In this document: positions 10,856 through 23,222 of the stretch, piece by piece
Layout of the letters: each line of letters starts with the position of its first letter
How positions within the stretch are numbered: position 1 is the stretch's first letter
Source: Synchiropus splendidus
Taxonomy: Eukaryota; Chordata; Actinopteri; Syngnathiformes; Callionymidae
Direction: 5' to 3'
DNA: 64,000 bases
Assembly (NCBI RefSeq): GCF_027744825.2
Contig: NC_071335.1
Coordinates: 18,636,501-18,700,500, forward strand
Position numbers and translations under genes: made by a program
The notes under the pieces: model-generated
Database searches by the model: none
Seen by the model: only the letters and a program-made list of their open reading frames with translations
What the model was told of the DNA's origin: nothing

Positions 10856-12030
10856 TAGTGCTGTGTTTAAAAAATCGATTTTCTGATTCTGAATCGATTC
10901 GTACATCAATTCCATAAAATCGATTCGTAGGTCCAAAGATCGGATTAATTAATTTACGTTTTAACACATATTCTCTGGGTGAAGTGCGCATGCGCACACC
11001 TGGGACACCAAAGTCAAAACAACATGCCTCCTCACAGTGGCAACACTAGCAACGTTCGGACGCGACCAAACCAAAAACACCCTCGACAAAAGCATAGCAA
11101 TTAGCACGTATGCCTAATGGAGGTACTGGAAGTGTTGCAGTATTGCGGAAATATGACCCACCTCACGAGTCACGTGACGCGACATCACCCAGCGCTCCTG
11201 TCCAAGCCATCCACCAGGCCACAACAAATGAAACTCCAGCGAACTTTACCACTACCGGGCAATTCTGCACGCTCTGTCAAAATAACTGAAGCGATTGCGG
11301 GCTTCATTTGCAAAGATATGCGCCCGTCTTCCGTCGTTGGAAACGAGGGCTTCAGGCGGCTAATGAAAGTAACAGAGCCTCACTATGTTACGGTGTCTCG
11401 TGTCTCTGTTATCCCAAACATGCACCAGTCAGTCAAAGAAAACATGAAAAGTAAGCTTCAGTCAGCAGTCAGGGGGGCATTACAAGTGATGCGTGGACAT
11501 CTTCGCAATCTTACACGAATCTGACAACTCACTATATTGATGAGGAGTGGGACCTCTTGTCGTACGTACTACAGACCACAGAGAACTGTTCACATACTGA
11601 CCAATGACCGTCAGGTTGCTGTGAAGTCAGTAACCAGCACTCTGTTTACATTTTCAATGGCTGAGAATATCTTTTTTTCATTTTGGTAATAAAATAAAAA
11701 CGCATTAGTATTAAACAGCAGCATCTTTTGGGTGAATTTTTAATGTCATATTTCGAATAATGCACCAGTCCCATGAGCAGTCACATCTGGCCTTCTGTGT
11801 CTGGATCTTTATTATCATTTACTATGAATCCTTCATTAATTTCCTGTTGAATGTCAATATGATACTAGCATTAATACGTTGTGTAACTTGTCATGTGATC
11901 ATGCCAACAGCTCAGAAAATGGTTTAAATACTAACCTGAATCGAATCGAATTGAATCGTGATAATCGATTCTAAGTCATGAGAATCGGAATCGAATCGAT
12001 TCTTGAAATTAGAATCGATACCCAGCCCTA
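10856..12030 (+). mobile_element. hAT transposon with 8-bp target duplication, internally deleted
   Basis: The element begins TAGTGCTGTGTTTAAAAAAT and ends GAATCGATACCCAGCCCTA. It is flanked by the 8-base direct repeat GAGAGTAA (10848-10855 and 12031-12038), the duplication length diagnostic for hAT. Subterminal regions at both ends are crowded with ATCGATT/AATCGAT words. The inside carries a transposase relic (11117-11607) with a BED-finger piece and the start of the hAT RNase-H-like core. At 1175 bp it is far shorter than an autonomous hAT (about 3 kb or more), so most of the catalytic core and the dimerisation tail have been deleted. Confidence 0.93.
11117..11607 (+). pseudogene. Broken hAT transposase (BED-type, ZBED-like)
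   Basis: The first frame (11117-11524) shows the second half of a BED zinc finger (HLTSHVTRHHPALL, residues 15-28) and then ITEAIAGFICKDMRPSSVV (57-75) with NEGFRRLMKVTEPHY (77-91). This conserved hAT block precedes the catalytic core. The next conserved block, beginning TSDAWTSSQSY and continuing TTHYIDEEWDLLSYVLQT, lies in a different frame from about 11482 to the stop at 11605. The frame change falls at a run of six G (11472-11477), which suggests a homopolymer indel. The remaining RNase-H core and C-terminal dimerisation domain are missing. Family knowledge: BED finger binds the element ends, DDE-type core cuts. This copy cannot work. Confidence 0.88.
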
Positions 12031-12089
12031 GAGAGTAACGTCTTAGTGTTGACCCAACAACAACAACAAAGTGCTGGAAAAAAGATGGC

Positions 12090-12500
12090 AGATGTTTATC
12101 GGCATTGTTCTGGATTGGCATCAGGTCCGATCTTTCTTTCAACTACCTGTCTGATCCGATGAATAAGTCCAAATATCCTCCATTTCACATTGCATGATAT
12201 GCCGTAATAACCTTTTGATTTTATGAAAATGCATCGAACAAGGTGTGTAGGCTCATATTTTTGCATTGTTCGGTTAAAAATGACAATATTTTTGACATGT
12301 TCCATTTTGTTCATGCAGTTACAAGCTTTATGCTACAATAAATGCAAAGCAGTTATGCACAACTTTCAGGGGTGTTGTGTTTTTAGGTGCCAGTATTAAG
12401 CAGTGCACATGCACAAACATTTTGACCGGGTAGCAGAGGTATTGGATTAGATCGACCAATCCTGAAGGCTGCAGTATCGGTATTGCATTCCATCGTTCTA
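12090..12500. repeat. Possible degraded DNA-transposon relic with GATCGG/TATCGG ends
   Basis: The left side has TTATCGGCATTG and GGCATCAGGTCCGATC. The right side has GATCGACCAATCC and GCAGTATCGGTATTGC. These are roughly inverted and resemble the TATCGGTATCGG-rich ends of some fish hAT-type elements. Identity is weak and no target duplication was found. Confidence 0.35.
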
Positions 12501-12504
12501 GTTT

Positions 12505-14000
12505 TACGCAGCACATTTGCTTGGTGGTTTATGCTAAGTTAAAAATAAATAAATAAATAAAAATCTCGATGTGTTGACTTTCAAAGTGATATCGGGAAAA
12601 AGCAACAAATCCAAGGATTTTTCCAGTTCAATCGTCTGTTGCAGTCGTCTTCAGTGAGCAGCAGGTTCTGTGCCCCTCCCCGCCTCATAACCTTCACAGG
12701 GTTCCTCACTCAGCCCCTTCTGCAGTCAGAGACCAACTCCTCACCAACACCGGGCTGCAAATGAATTGTGCATATGCAAATCAAAATTATGCAAATAATG
12801 AAGTGACTTCTCGCAACAGCCAATTGCTACTGTCTTTACTGTGGAGGTGGCCACACAGGTGACCAGCCAGATGGCTTCAGGAATGTAGCTAGAACATTGA
12901 GAGACTGCGAGGTTGATAAAACATCTGCTTAACTAAATCTCCTTTCTCATCACCCACATCCCGACTTTTACATTTGATACATCCTTTTCATGATTGACTC
13001 AGAAGGAATAAAAATGCGCCAGGAAACCAACATTAATTTGATGGTAGACACATCCAAAAAAAAAAAAAAAAAAAAAGTATAAATAAACTCCATGAATACA
13101 GATGAGTGGGAGAAAAAGTGTTGGCCGAAGTTTAGTTCAAACTTCAGAGAGCATTTGACCTTCTGTCAGTGCAGTTAAATTAAAACTTATTACCATGAAA
13201 CAACATCATTCATTTCTCTTGAAAGGGCCTCTGCATGAAACAACCTCCCGTCCGAAACCCACGGCGTTCGATTTGGACAGTCATGTGTAACAGAAGTCGA
13301 CACTAGCCAATTAAAAAATGAATTAAATGAATGCAGACATCGGGCTTTTCTCCTCCAGCACAATTTAAAAGCGCGGTCTGCTCGGGATACAAGCGGAATT
13401 TGGAAAACTTTCAGAGAATAGATTTCTTCTCTGTATGTTGACTTAATAGAGTAACACGAAGCAGGTTATGCTCTATTAAACTTAATTAAAACTGCTTGAC
13501 AGCAATTAGAGTATTAAAGTCTTGCTCAAGGGCAGTTCGGACAGTGGAGAAGGCGAAGCAGACACGCAACTATTGCACCAGAATTTAAATATGTTTTTGC
13601 ATTGCGGGGTATTTGGAACCAGGATGAGCAACTCTTAAGGCTATTCTCATGAACTGTTTCTGTTCAGAACATGGTTGAGGTGGAGCCACAACGTATCCAC
13701 GCTTTAGCTTGTCCGCTACTCTGAGCGTCAGCCACAGTCCCGTTCTCTGTATCCGACTGCTAAACCTTGTTGTTGAAGCTAATGCTAGCACTACAGGGGC
13801 ATCGGTAGGGTAGATGCATATTGTTATTGCCTTCATTTTCTGAACCACATTTAGTCTTGTTTACAATATTACACTATATTTTAATGATTATCCTTTATGG
13901 TGTTTTTTTTCTCACATGGGAAAGGTTCATTTTGTCATAATTTTCATCATTGACAACACATTATTCATGCAGGAGCAATGGTTACATTGTCTTCATTGAA
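12505..14000. other. Unassigned sequence; one A run and AT-rich homeodomain-like words
   Basis: Contains (AAAT)n at about 12543-12563 and 21 A at 13056-13076. The part 13180-13560 has spaced TTAATTAAA, CAATTAGAG and ATTAAA words and lacks repeat similarity, so it could be non-coding regulatory DNA, but nothing in the sequence proves that. Confidence 0.4.
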
Positions 14001-14005
14001 AACTA

Positions 14006-14024
14006 GAAAACCGAGGCACCACTG
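14006..14024 (+). repeat. Orphan right terminus of the CAGTGGTACC transposon
   Basis: AAAACCGAGGCACCACTG followed by TA matches the right end of the family (GAAAACCGAGGTACCACTG) with one change. No other part of the element is adjacent, so it is a stub left by deletion. Confidence 0.65.
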
Positions 14025-14029
14025 TATTG

Positions 14030-17025
14030 AGTTTTCATAATAAATATTTCTGCACATTTTTTGGCGAGAGCAAACTGGTTTGCATGTCTGACTAAAGTCA
14101 TCACTTTTTTTAATTTCAATGTAACTTGAGATAGTTTGCCCGACTTCAACGGTGTCCTCTGGAGGACCTCTAGATTCATGCAGCTGGGAGGAAACCAAAT
14201 GAAGACACAGGACCAGATGGATAGCTTCTCCATTCTGGTTTACAGGAGTGAATTGAAAAAAAAATCCTTGCAACAACACCTGGAAACATGTAGCCGGTAG
14301 AAGATAAGTGTGTGAGGGAGTCTGCCATTTATGGGAGGGAGAAACAAACCTGACAGGGAACATCTGTCAGCAGACATCTCGGTACAGGTAGACGTTGCAT
14401 ATACATATCCTATATTAAGTTTAAGCAGATATATGATGGGTGCTGTTCTGTTTGTTGAAGCTTCTATGGGTCTCCCTTCAATCTCCCACCTGTCTTGAGT
14501 TAAGCTCCTGCATCTCAGTTTAAATCAAGAGGGACATCCATGAAAGGTCTTCACTGTCAACAGATAACCTGATTGTGATACCTTGTAAACTCGCCGCTGC
14601 CTCTGGATCTTTCCTGCCTCCACGGCTTCACCTCTGGTGTCTTTGTTGACACTGGGATTAATGGCCTTCTGTCTTAGCCGGTGAGATTCACCGGGCGGCC
14701 GCGGGCAATCTTGTTGTGTTTTCAAATCAGTACCCTTCACTGAAGTGGACTTGCTCTTCTGGCATTGTCATGATTTCAAAGATGATCAGAAGAGAAAATA
14801 GAGTCGAGGAAAATAATGGGTTCACCCTTCTCTATGGTCGTACAATCTGAAACCCACAATGCAGTGGCATGAAGAATAGAATGGAGTTATGTGTGCACAC
14901 CCCACTTTGTGACAATGCTCATTCATGGATTATTTCAGTCCCCAAATATTGAAATTACAAAGGTCGTCGCTTCAATTTCAATGTTATTTCCCAAGATTCC
15001 AGGGAGAGATATTAGAAATAGTCAAACATAAAGTGCCACCTTGCTTGTCAATCAAACAATTACACGGAGGTCAACAACAACTGTGCGCAGAGTCTTTCTT
15101 TTGTTCCATTTTGGAGTCGCTAAAATTTAGTACAAAAGTGCCCGGGGAACGGGCGTGATGCATCTGTTGCGGCTGGCACGGCAGCGAAGTTGGCAGGCTC
15201 TTACCGTCACAGCTGTAGGAAATGGGTTTTCAACTCCAGCGACGATTCATCTCTCCAGCAGTAATGCTTGGTTGGTATCGCCCCCTCACGTTGCCAAATT
15301 GTTCCCTTGTTGGTATCCAACGCGAGCGGGATTCGTACTTTGTGCCTGCAACTGCTAAGATAGTTTACTCTCCAGGTGTATATTCTGGACGGCCAATGAC
15401 CATCTGCATATCTGTTAACTAGCTGGCATAATTTGCCCAGTCCTCTGGATCTGTTTATCTAGTTCTCCTGCCAACTATTCGCATCCTTGTCTCTTGCGTC
15501 TCTTTTCCACAACCCGATTCATGTGATCAAATATGGCGGACTAATGGTGTCATCGAAGACGAGAGCTAAGTGGGGAAAATGGTGCTAAATGATACCAGCT
15601 CCAACAACTGGTGTGTTTTCCTGGAAGATAATGTGTGTACAGTTATTTACCTTGCCTGACATTCCAGACATCCTACTTTGCACGCTTGGCTAACCGCTTG
15701 CTGAAGGCAGTATCACGGGCGGCTCATATTTTCAAAAACAAAATCATAAACGAAGCATGAATTTGATGCAATTTGCAGTCATCAGATAACATTTTCTGTT
15801 TCTTTACTCAAAAATAAATCCAGAATTGGCTTTGAACTTTTGAACCAAGGACTTTCTGACGGTGAAACTACAATCCCTGGTACTGCAAGGGTATGAGATT
15901 CATTCGAGTCAGAAACAGGATAAATCAAATGGTCATTCAGTGCTTCTTTGGATCCATCTGAAGTCAAATAGTTTGGTAGAGAAGCGCTGCATGAGTGAGT
16001 TTACACCTCACTAAGTTATCGCTCCTCTATCACATTGATTTGAGCAGGCGGATGTGTTTTTAAACTCCTTGCTTAAAGTCCTAGACTTGTCCCAACACAA
16101 CTTGGATTCTCAAAGATACACATGAGAGGAGCTGAGTTTGGTGCATATAGAGTTAACCACCTCTGCATGTTGGCTTGTCCAAGCCTTTGTTCTGAGCAGA
16201 ATGAATAATAGAGCAATCTCAGAGAGCGTTATTTTATACTCCCTCAGTTGCCCCTTCAACATACATTCTCTCAATGAATTACAATGTAGATAGCGAAGTA
16301 GAAATGATGGCGTTATTACAGGGCTTTTAGTGGCACCCTCCTGCTTAAAAATTACAGGCTACGGTCTTGTGGTTTTTATTGGTGTCAAACGCTGTGCTTT
16401 ATTCCCTTGCTGTGGCTTATCTTGTTGAACTATTGACCATTATTGTTTTCCCCAAATCCTCTGGACTCAGTTAAAAACCCATATCACTCATAAATGTACC
16501 TAATATTTCAGGAGTTTTTCTGCAAAATAAAAAAGAAATAACATTGTCAAATAAGATGATAATACATGATTATACCTTACATAGTTAACGTGATCAAAGG
16601 TATCATTATTTCAATATGACAGTTGTATTTTTGTTCTCTTCGGATTATGCCCGTCTTCGAACTGAAGACTGGCGTGAATAACTCTCTTGGAGTTATGATG
16701 CGCCCTACGTTTTCTCTTCCTTTTGAGCCATTGTCTCACTCTCAAACGACCATGTATTTTAATTTTTGGAGAAAGAAAATAATAATATAATAAAATAATA
16801 GAGAACAACGTTGGAGCTTCTTGCAAAGGTTTGTGCGGTGTCATGCAGCACTAGTCCTGCACTAATATCCCAGATGGATTAGGGGGTTGGATGCAAAGCA
16901 AAGCCGTCTGCCGGGGGCCGTCATGAAACACCAGATATCACCATATAAGTTTGAGATTTTTTTTTTTAGATTTAAATCATGCAGTGTCATGACGCACAAC
17001 CCATGTCGCTGCTCACCAAAAAAAG
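14030..17025. other. Unassigned 3-kb stretch
   Basis: No window-internal repeat, transposon end or coding signature was found. Short frames (for example the minus-strand 132-codon frame at 13965-14363) show no domain. Mixed composition, with an AT-rich tract at about 16500-16800. Confidence 0.5.
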
Positions 17026-17029
17026 CTGG

Positions 17030-17091
17030 AAGTGAACACCAGCCGACCCAACCCGATCCGTACCGACCCAGACCACTGAGTGGAAACACAC
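17030..17091 (-). repeat. Possible DNA-transposon terminus (CACTGAGTGGAAAC)
   Basis: GACCCAACCCGATCCGTACC and GACCCAGACCACTGAGTGG resemble, on the minus strand, a common fish transposon end of the type TTTCCACTGAGTGG..GGTACGG. Only this one end was noticed. Confidence 0.35.
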
Positions 17092-17540
17092 TATGAAGAA
17101 ACATGGAACGAAAGTAGAGCCTCTTTAACTCTTTAATAAACAAAGGAAAATCATTTTTAAAAGAAAGAAAAACCACCCATAATATAGCCAGCATACACAG
17201 AAATATACATAGAACACCTGTGGAGGTTTGCCTATTATGATACTTAATATGATATATATAACCTCAAAATAAATAACTGTGTTCAATAGTTTTTGTTTTT
17301 CAGCTTGGTTTAAGAAATCTGCAAGAATTAATTGCTGATGCAGAAAACCTTGGGAGGCCCTTTCTTCTGACTATCTATTTGCAAATTGATTTTCATTTTC
17401 AATGTCATTAATAACAAGAAAAAAGTTTCTGCTTTCGGAGTTACGAGGAACAAGGTTTTCGCCACACTTGAACAAGCCACAATGGCATTAGTAAATGCCT
17501 GATGAGAGTCATATTTATTTATTTATTCACATCGTATGAA

Positions 17541-17558
17541 TGTGTGTGTGTGTGTGTG
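17541..17558 (+). repeat. (GT)n microsatellite
   Basis: Nine perfect TG dinucleotides within a longer impure GT-rich stretch to about 17570. Confidence 0.9.
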
Positions 17559-17574
17559 AATGTGTGCGTGCACT

Positions 17575-18318
17575 CGCCCTGTGTTCGCCAACTCAAAGAA
17601 AATAGAGGACAAGCAAGTTTGTGGACATAACAGCTCCTGATAGTTGGGCAGAATCTGCTGTTTCGCTCGAAGCAACACTTCATTATTGCAGATGTGGAAT
17701 GTGTTCATGTGGATGATTCCTCGTCAGCAAACTGTTGCATAGTCACGCTTCAAAAAAAAAACAAGGAAGTCAAGTGGTGTGTGTCCTAAAAGTCCCCGGG
17801 ACAAGGATGCGAATGCTAAAAGCAGCTTCTTGTTATTTGGAGCACCTGCACCACGCTGACAGGAGTCAATAAGGCTCTAAGTGTAAATGTACAGGTATGT
17901 GTGTGAGCAAAGCAGGATCTTCTGTCTCCTTCGCTGGCAGCTATTGATCGCGGCTGTGAAGCTGAAAGACACGATATCTCACAGCAACCGATCTCAGTTT
18001 GCATTATGTCAGTCTCTCTCACTTTTACTTTACTCTGTATTGACTTTAAAAAAAAGTTGACGGGAATTTCAGGTGGAAAGAAACTCACTTTAATCCCAAA
18101 TATTGAACTTCCGATTGAACAGTGTCCAACTTATTTCCTGTCAGCGCTCGCACATGCACTAAAGGGTAAGCAATGGATGGCTGGAACTGATATTTTTGGT
18201 TGGTTTCATTTTGAAATTAAACAAGTCCTACTGTAAATTTCATAAGCCTCCAACACACCTATTCCGTCCCTTGAGTCCATGATCGCGGAAAATCATATGG
18301 CTTGACTATTCGCTGTGA
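17575..18318. other. Unassigned sequence
   Basis: Nothing recognisable. An A run lies at 17752-17761. The stretch ends at the left terminus of the ATAAGCC-type element. Confidence 0.5.
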
Positions 18319-18321
18319 TTT

Positions 18322-19365
18322 GCACTGTGAAATCCGGACTGTAGACCGCACCAGAATATAAGCCACACCCACTAAATTTACGAAAGAAAATAGATTGTGG
18401 TCATACATCAGCCACATTGGCCTATAAGCTGCAGTGGTGCTGTCTGCACTGTAGAAAGGTCAGTGGTGCACCTGGCCTAAAAATGCATGAGGATCACTGT
18501 TAAAGTAGTTTTGAAAACAGGGTCCAGCATCGATGCTGTCTCATGAAACAAACTTGGCATTGGTATGAACTTGAATCATGAACTCCTCTCACCTTTTATT
18601 CACATTAAAATGCTCAAAAGCTTCACTCTGCCCGAAGTTCCAACACCACAGCCGGTCTCAGCTGCTGGTTCTCATCTCAGGTCATCCAGGAGATCGGCTC
18701 CGTCGGCGGAGCTGCGGAGACACATTTTGAGCATTTTAAGGTAAATGACCGGCTGTGATGTCATCGGTTTGATGTAACAAGGCTCAATATTTAGCCAGCC
18801 TGTAAAAATCTATATGCAGTGGAACCTCGGATCTCGACCACAATCCGACGGCCATTCGAGAAGTGATTTGTACGAAATCTGAATTGATTTTTCCCATTAC
18901 AATGAATGGAAACAGAAATAATGCGTTCCAATGGTACCCTGGAGTGAGCGCTCCAGACTCGGAGGTGTGGAGAGCGAGCACCTCGCCTGTGACACTCTAC
19001 CACGGTCCAGAGACAGGAAAGGTTTTACACCTCAATATGAAGAAAAAACAGTCAGTAAATGTAGCTAACGGGACACGTCTGCATACAAAGACTGCGTTAT
19101 ACACAATAACAAAGCGCGTCGTCGGTCAGCTGATCAGTCCGCGCACGTTATGTTTTTTCCAGCTTTCTTCGGGGGCGTTCGAGTTCTGGATTTTCGCTCG
19201 AAATCCGAAGCAAAAAAATCGCGAATTTTTTGTTTGAACTCCGATTTGTTCGAATTCCGTGGCGTTTGAAAACCAAGGTACCACTGTATTAGCCACGTTG
19301 TTCGATAAGCCACAGGGTTCAGACCACTAGAAAATGTAGTGGCTTATTGTTCGGAACTTACGCTA
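18322..19365 (+). mobile_element. ATAAGCC-type DNA transposon, split by a nested insertion
   Basis: Left end GTGAAATCCGGACTGTAG, then ATAAGCCACACCCACTAAAT. Right end GTAGTGGCTTATTGTTCGG then AACTTACG. The two ends are imperfect inverted repeats, as in fish elements with ATAAGCCGCA-type arms. The body (18420-18760) matches the inverted copy at 37186-37596, for example GGTCAGTGGTGCACCTGGC, AACAGGGTCCAGCAT and CTTCACTCTGCCCGAAGTTC. A CAGTGGTACC transposon (18817-19286) interrupts it; the host element resumes at TTAGCCACGTTG. The superfamily is not settled. Confidence 0.7.
18817..19286 (+). mobile_element. CAGTGGTACC transposon, copy 2 (short form, nested)
   Basis: Starts CAGTGGAACCTCGGATCTCG and ends AACCAAGGTACCACTG, followed by TA at 19287-19288. 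The left TA has changed to TG. At 470 bp it lacks the middle segment of about 260 bases found in copies 1 and 4: the sequence passes from AATGCGTTCCAA through TGGTA directly to CCCTGGAGTG. A small GAGCGCTCC palindrome, absent from the others, lies near the junction. It keeps the left-arm block TGATTTTTCCCATTACAATG that copy 1 lacks. Confidence 0.88.
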
Positions 19366-19369
19366 TAGA

Positions 19370-20570
19370 ATTGCGTTTCTCCGATGTGCATAGACAGGCG
19401 CATCAGTATTCTCCTACGAATTTTTGGCAATTTTGTGCAGTTTATTCGCATCACCATTGGTGTGCAAGGACTCGTCTACAGCCATATTTGCATCTAAAAT
19501 GAATCTTAAACAGTGCAGCCTCACAAAATTGCAAAACATTTTTGTCCAGTTATTAAAACTCGCTTAACCTTGTTGGACACAAATAGAAAACCCACAAAGC
19601 CCAAGAAAATGTATAGATATAGATATAGCTATAGATACCCAGTATGTTGTGTCCTGTCCATGACTGAAGCTGTTTTGAATCTGCGTTTGCTGTTGGCTTT
19701 CTAGTTTGCCGTATAACCTAACCCAGGTGGGTAACAGGCAAACTTCAATTCTCATGTATCTCATTAGAGAAGCGAACGCACTTAGGTTACCATTATTATG
19801 CAGTGCGTTGAAACCAAATATTGACTTCAAAAGATGAGCAAACAGACACGAAAAGCATCCAATTATGTGGAATAAAAATATATATTCACATTTCTCAAGA
19901 GAACAGTGGTTTGCTTTGCTCACCCTTCATGCAATTTCAGTATTTTTGCCCCCTTTATAAATAAACAAGATAGAGATATATTTTAACAATGGTGTGTCCG
20001 ACAGATAACATCTGAAACACAATCCAACATGCGGGCTCATCTTCATCACAACACTGTTATCAGCGCTCCCCCTGGACAACATGTCAGATTAAAACAAATT
20101 TGCTCAAGAGACAAACTTTGAGTGTGAGGCCGAGGAAGCATGAATGTGCTAGAGGCTACTGAGGCCAAAAACACTTCTGAAGATCGGAGTATAATAACAC
20201 ATCTGCAGAGATCATAAACACAGAAACTCAGCTTGAAATATGATTCAGAATTGCGTCATCTCCACCGCTCTTCATGTTGTCCTTGCAATATGTGTGGTTT
20301 TAGGCTGCAGCCTACAAAGCACCTTCAAACAGGGTTTTGTTTTCTGACTAACAATGTGAAATAACACAACTTTTTTTCCAACATACTATTTATTTATTTT
20401 TTTTAGGTTATCATTTTTTATATATGTATTTCGCAGGCAATATGTTTCTGCTTGTAAATCTGTCCATCATTCTTCTGTTAGCAAATCCCATAAGACGTTC
20501 TTTGTTTCATCATCTACATTCAATGGACTTCATTGGCTGGCGTCTCCTTTATTACCACATCCATCTTTCT
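19370..20570. other. Unassigned sequence
   Basis: A short (TATAGA)n-like tract lies at about 19611-19637. Otherwise no repeat shared with the window and no coding signature. Confidence 0.5.
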
Positions 20571-20574
20571 TGGC

Positions 20575-20800
20575 CCAACATGTCTCCAACTCTCCTCTAG
20601 ATGTGTTTAAAGCATCTGATCTCCACTACTTCTTCTCCTCGCTGCTCTACATGAGCTGTGATATACTCCTCCCTGATCCGATCACTCCCAGTGAAAACCA
20701 GAGCATTTTCAACTCTGCCACTTCTAACTTGGTTTCCTGTCTTTTGTTTCGGCATCATACATCATGGCATGACTCACAACTGTCTTATCATCGAGCCTCG
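20575..20800 (-). mobile_element. Decayed RTE-like LINE fragment
   Basis: On the minus strand this matches the same region as 56565-56690 of the RTE relic. The plus-strand words GATCCGATCACTCCCAGTGA, TCAACTCTGCCACTTCTAAC and TTGGTTTCCTGTC correspond to the complement of the DNA encoding RRQEAELEVAEMKMLSFSLG. Frames are broken and both ends are indistinct. Confidence 0.6.
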
Positions 20801-20899
20801 GTTTCGCTTTTTCTGTCACAGCTCTCCGGTCAGTCAACTTTTTTTTTTTCACTTTTTTTTAGTCAACTGCATGGGAGCAAAGTACAATGATGCAAACAG

Positions 20900-22380
20900 A
20901 TTTGGTTTCAAGATTCCTTGACCCAAACATAGTAAAAAGACAGCCCTAAAAAAATTCTGGTAAATAAAATTCGCATTTCTCGTACCCCTGACTCATCACG
21001 ATTATTACAGTCTGTACTGCTTGGGAAGCATATAGGAACTGAGATTGTAAGGGACTCACCTATATAGATATATGTGCTATCCCTTTGGTTTTCTCAGACC
21101 TGTGGCTCAGCAACTCTGCCTCCTGGTCATTTGCCGCAGCAGCTTACGATATCTGAAATGAAATGCTCAACTAATCGAAATGCAAACTGACCTGCTTGGC
21201 CAGAAATTCCAGTGCATGAAACTCAAGAACAGAATCAATGAGTAGTCGCAGCCCTTGCGAAGGTATAGCTGTGTGAACAGGCCACGTAACTCCTGGCATT
21301 TGCTCTCTTCAAATATTCCACAGCTCACCTGACCTTCACCATGGCAATTGTGCTAACAGTCCATGAAGTCTTGCCTCCGTAATTGAGTGTGACCAGATGA
21401 ATTCAGGCATCTTCAAAGTGCTTTAACTGACATCCTCATTTGATGTCATCGCCATTTCCTGGGGCGAAATATCGAAACAAATTCTCATTATTTCGTCGCA
21501 TCAAGCAGGTAACTTTCCATCCACACGCGTGCAAAAAAAAGTCTGGTTTTCAATGAGTCTTTTCTCTCATTTCGAGGTGGTTTGAGCTTCGCTCCCCACC
21601 ACCATTATGTCCCAGTTGCATTCGGTAAAAAAAAAAAAAAAAAAAATGGGAATAAGAAAACACAGTGATGTGTTGCTTGCATTTTTAAACCGTTCCCTGA
21701 TTTTCTACATAAAAAAGTGTTTTCTTAACCTTTGATTGGGTTCCAGAATTGTTTCTGGTGGCTTAATGAGCATTGTGCTGATTGGCCGGTTTGCAACTAA
21801 GCCCTCGATCCGCTTAGCAGACAAAGAGCAAAAAACATGTGTACAATATAATGAAGCTGGGTTTTTAACATTAGTTTTCCTATTTCTCCTTCTCCTCTCC
21901 TCATTACACTGAAACAAACGGCGCACAAAGTGTTGTGTGCCCTCCTTTCAAAAGAAAAAAACAAGAAAAAACATTTTAAATCTTTTAGGTCGGGTACCAA
22001 AAATGAAGCAAACATTCTTCCTTATATGAAAATGCTGCAGGGGAACAGCACGTTGAAATGAATAAAGGAGGCGGCGGCAACTTCCATCCTTCAAGAAGAC
22101 CGGGAAAAGCCTTCTCTATCAGCTGTATGAAGGGAGAGGAGACTTCCTAGTGGTGGTCATCTGATCCGAACAGAAGCGATGATCAGAGGAGTTTGTCCAT
22201 CCACTACATCAAAACGCAAGGCAGACGCATGTAGTCAGAAATGTAGTACGACTTCAGGCACAGTGAGGAGCAGGCCTTGAATAATAGAATAATGCAAGGG
22301 CTTTCCTGCACAAGACAATCACAGCGCAGCAAGAAGTTAGAGCGGCCCGTAGTGAGGTCAAGGTGATCAAAACAAAACAA
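20900..22380. other. Unassigned sequence with an A run
   Basis: A run of 19 A lies at 21628-21646. No transposon end or exon was recognised. Confidence 0.5.
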
Positions 22381-22384
22381 AACA

Positions 22385-22530
22385 TATGTTAAACAGTTAA
22401 CAGTTTGCTCTCAAGACAACACAGAACCTTTGTAAGTGCAGGAGTTCCTGGTCCACTGATCCCACTGATGCACAAGACACGTCGCAGCTAGGATGATAAC
22501 AACAACAACAAACATGGAGGAATCCGCTGA
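22385..22530 (-). repeat. hAT-like dispersed repeat, partial inverted copy
   Basis: GTTTGCTCTCAAGACAACA, GGAGTTCCTGGTCCACTGAT, GATGCACAAGACACGT and CAGCTAGGATGATAACAACA are the complement of the right part of the repeat at 4620-5118, in the same order. It ends at ACATGGAGGAATCC. Confidence 0.75.
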
Positions 22531-22534
22531 GAAT

Positions 22535-23220
22535 ATGTTACTTGGACTTATGGGGGGTGTAATGGCAGGCAGTTTGCACTGTTTTTTTTAGTTTCATAGT
22601 TTCATTGTTCATTAAATTGTGCACTTCTTACTTTATGTCAGGACATTTGGTCATGCTTTTACTTTGTAATTGCTTTGTTGCCGGTGCAAGAACAATATCC
22701 CAAGCCTCCTGTGCATGCGAGACTGCTCGTGCGGAGATACTCGACACACGCTGTTCCTGATGTATGTTCTGCCTGTTGATCAGTCACTTGTCCTTATCAC
22801 CATTTTGGAGTGACAAGCTAAAGAGTGCAGCCGCGCCAACTGTTTTATTTAGCGCTCTTGGAAGGCGAAACCAGGTACGATTGTTGGAACGCATGTGCTT
22901 ATTGTATGTCGATTGGATGAATGTGTCGTGTAATATGTATGTGCTTTTCTGTTTATTATTTTGTAGTTTTACGGGGCAAAACAATAAAGGCAACAGTATT
23001 GAAACTCAACATCAGTCGAAATTATTCCAAGACACCATGTTTTTATATCTGGACACTACGCAAAGGATTCTGGGTATCCCTTAATACAGAGTGAGTTCCT
23101 CGATCTTGCTCCTCAATATAACTTCCTAAGAATCGGGAGAGTCCTTGCCCCTCACTAGAAGGAACATTTTTGGTGGTTGCGGTTGTGGATTAAGGATGGA
23201 ATTGGAATGCACTGTTTATG
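22535..23220. other. Unassigned sequence
   Basis: No family recognised. It ends directly at the TA flanking transposon copy 3. Confidence 0.5.
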
Positions 23221-23222
23221 TA

